This document shows, piece after piece, positions 4,892-6,467 of a DNA stretch of 6,467 nucleotides (position 1 is the stretch's first letter; each line of letters opens with the position of its first letter). Position numbers and translations under genes: made by a program. The stretch is taken from assembly GCA_900550525.1 (NCBI GenBank), contig URSN01000108.1, forward strand, positions 1-6,467, in the 5' to 3' direction. The notes under the pieces were generated by a model. That model was not told the origin of the DNA. It saw only the letters and a list, made by a program, of their open reading frames with translations, and searched no databases. This stretch comes from an uncultured Eubacteriales bacterium (GTDB taxonomy: Bacteria; Bacillota; Clostridia; Christensenellales; CAG-138).

Positions 4892-6467
4892 ATGACAAGA
4901 CGGATCTTCTTCTATTCGTATCTGCCCGCGGCGGCGGCGCTGCTGATGGCGGCGGGGCTCTGGCTGTCGGTCATGTACGCGCGGCTGGCCAGCGAGGCGC
5001 GCGCGGGGCTGGTGGAGGCGTCCGGGCGCATCGCCGCCGGCATGGCGCGCGGCGCGGAGGATTATCTCGACGCGCTGCCGGTCAGCGAGCTGCGCATCAC
5101 CTGGATCGCGTCCGACGGCACGGTGCTCTTTGACAGCACCGCCGATGCGGCCGCGCTCGAGAACCACGGCGACCGCGAGGAGGTGCGCGAGGCGCTGCTC
5201 TCGCAGGCTGGCACGAGCGAGCGCTATTCCGCCACGCTCTCGGAGACGACGTTCTATTACGCGCAGCGCCTGAGCGACGGCACCGTGCTGCGCGTGGCGC
5301 GCACGCAGAAATCCGCGCTCGCCCTTGCGGGGGAGATGCTGCCGCTGCTGCTCATCGTGCTCGCCGCGGCGGCGGCGCTCTCGGCGGTGCTGTCGGCCTG
5401 GGCGGCGCGGCGCATCGTGCGCCCGATCAACGCCATCGACCCGGCCCGGCCCGACGACGGCCCGCCCTATGACGAGCTGGCGCCGCTGATGCGGCGGCTG
5501 ATCCATCAGCAGCAGGAGATCGCCGCGCAGATGGAGGCCGTGCGCCACGGCGAGGAGACGATGCGCACCATCGTGGACTGCATGAGCGAGGGCTTCCTCG
5601 CGCTCGATGCGGACGGGCGCGTCGTCTCGCTCAACGAGAGCGCAGCGCGCCTGCTGCGCGCCGACCGGGCCGCCGCGCCCGGGCAGCGGCTCATCGTGCT
5701 GCACCGGGGCGAGGCGCTGCTGCACGCGGCGGCCGAGGCGCTCGCCGGCCGGCCCGCGCGCGCCGAGTTTGAGCAGGACGGCCGCGTGATCGCGCTGTTT
5801 GCCAGCCCGGTCCGCCGCGCGCTCCCGCCGGACGGCGGCGACGGCGGCGCGCCGCTCACCGGCGCGGTGCTCTTCCTGCTCGACCAGACCGAGCGCGCCC
5901 GGGCCGAGCAGCTGCGGCGCGAGTTCTCCGCCAACGTATCGCACGAGCTCAAAACGCCGCTGACCTCCATCTCCGGCTATGCCGAGCTCATCGCCGGCGG
6001 CCTCGCCGCGCCGGAGGACGTGCCGGGCTTTGCCAGGCGCATCCAGGACGAGGCGGCGCGCCTGCTGGCGCTGATCCACGACGTGATGGACCTCTCCCGC
6101 CTGGACGAGGGCGGCGATGTGGGCCAGTGGGAGGATGTGGAGCTGCGCGCGCTATCCGGGGAGGTCGCCGCGCGCTTTGACGCGGCCGCCGCCGCGCGCG
6201 GCGTGCGGATCGCCGTCGCCGGGTGCGACGCGCACGTGAACGGCGTGCGCCATGTGCTCGACGAGATCGTCTACAACCTGGTGGACAACGCCGTGCGCTA
6301 CAACGTGCCGGGCGGCAGCGTAACCGTGGACGTGCAGGACACGCCCGCCGGCGCGCGCCTGACCGTCTCCGACACGGGCGTGGGCATCCCGCCCGAGCAC
6401 CAGCAGAAGGTGTTCGAGCGCTTCTACCGCGTGGACAAGAGCCACTCCAAGGCGAGCGGCGGCACGG
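4892..6467 (+). CDS. phoR: PhoR-type sensor histidine kinase, 3' end outside window
   Basis: Membrane sensor kinase partnering the upstream regulator. The frame is open for 525 codons to the right edge with no stop, so perhaps 50-60 residues are missing. Order: transmembrane helix 1 (about 5-29); extracytoplasmic sensor segment (about 32-146); transmembrane helix 2 (about 150-172); a short HAMP-like linker (RRIVRPINAI...YDELAPLMRRL); a PAS-like domain (about 224-340, MRTIVDCMSEGFLALDADGR); HisKA with phospho-acceptor His351 in NVSHELKTPLTSISGYAEL; then the ATP-binding domain with N box NLVDNAVRYN (Asn466), G1 box SDTGVGIP (Asp494) and F box FERFYRVDKSHS (from Phe508). The G2 box is cut just as it begins (GGT). 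Naming as PhoR rests on domain order and location; it may sense the Pst/PhoU state rather than phosphate itself. Confidence 0.93.
   Translation, partial: MTRRIFFYSYLPAAAALLMAAGLWLSVMYARLASEARAGLVEASGRIAAGMARGAEDYLDALPVSELRITWIASDGTVLFDSTADAAALENHGDREEVREALLSQAGTSERYSATLSETTFYYAQRLSDGTVLRVARTQKSALALAGEMLPLLLIVLAAAAALSAVLSAWAARRIVRPINAIDPARPDDGPPYDELAPLMRRLIHQQQEIAAQMEAVRHGEETMRTIVDCMSEGFLALDADGRVVSLNESAARLLRADRAAAPGQRLIVLHRGEALLHAAAEALAGRPARAEFEQDGRVIALFASPVRRALPPDGGDGGAPLTGAVLFLLDQTERARAEQLRREFSANVSHELKTPLTSISGYAELIAGGLAAPEDVPGFARRIQDEAARLLALIHDVMDLSRLDEGGDVGQWEDVELRALSGEVAARFDAAAAARGVRIAVAGCDAHVNGVRHVLDEIVYNLVDNAVRYNVPGGSVTVDVQDTPAGARLTVSDTGVGIPPEHQQKVFERFYRVDKSHSKASGGT

Noticed and set aside
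4769..6079. 436-codon open frame on the - strand opposite the kinase
   Set aside because: Long antisense frames are expected in very GC-rich genes. The product is low-complexity (Arg, Ala, His, Gln rich), while the + strand encodes a kinase with all motifs.

Overview
This window is a phosphate-starvation (Pho) locus read entirely on the + strand. It holds the 3' end of pstS, then pstC, pstA, pstB, phoU, a PhoB/PhoP-type response regulator and the 5' part of a PhoR-type histidine kinase that runs off the right edge. Gene order and protein types fit a Gram-positive gut Clostridia member. The left part has a Faecalibacterium/Subdoligranulum-like feel, judged from codon choice and from AT-rich spacers between about 60% GC genes. 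I cannot confirm the taxon without a database search.

Layout: 3-626 pstS C-terminal part; 627-750 spacer with a terminator-like hairpin (694-734); 751-1662 pstC; 1655-2512 pstA (8-base overlap); 2513-2683 AT-rich spacer with several inverted repeats, one a perfect 16-bp stem with a UNCG-class loop; 2684-3451 pstB, interrupted by an in-frame TAG at 2837-2839; 3451-4116 phoU (1-base overlap); 4113-4793 response regulator (4-base overlap); 4794-4891 very GC-rich spacer; 4892-6467 histidine kinase, no stop before the edge.

How the genes work together: PstS captures phosphate outside the membrane, PstC and PstA form the channel, and PstB would power it with ATP. PhoU links transporter state to the PhoR kinase, which phosphorylates the PhoB-type regulator. 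Such regulators usually activate the pst operon itself. The pst promoter lies left of the window.

This is a known system, not a new one. Two things are abnormal. First, pstB carries two lesions five codons apart: the Mg2+-binding Ser of the Walker A motif is Ala, and codon 52 is TAG. As written, no functional transporter ATPase can be made without readthrough. Second, base and codon use change sharply inside pstB, at about 3080-3180. To the left, CGCG is rare (about ten by hand count in the first 3,080 bases), Thr is mostly ACC and genes end in TAA. To the right, CGCG occurs several times per 100 bases, ACG and GCG codons are common, and all three gene ends are TGA. The window may therefore be a natural mosaic or an artificial joining of two related Pho operons.
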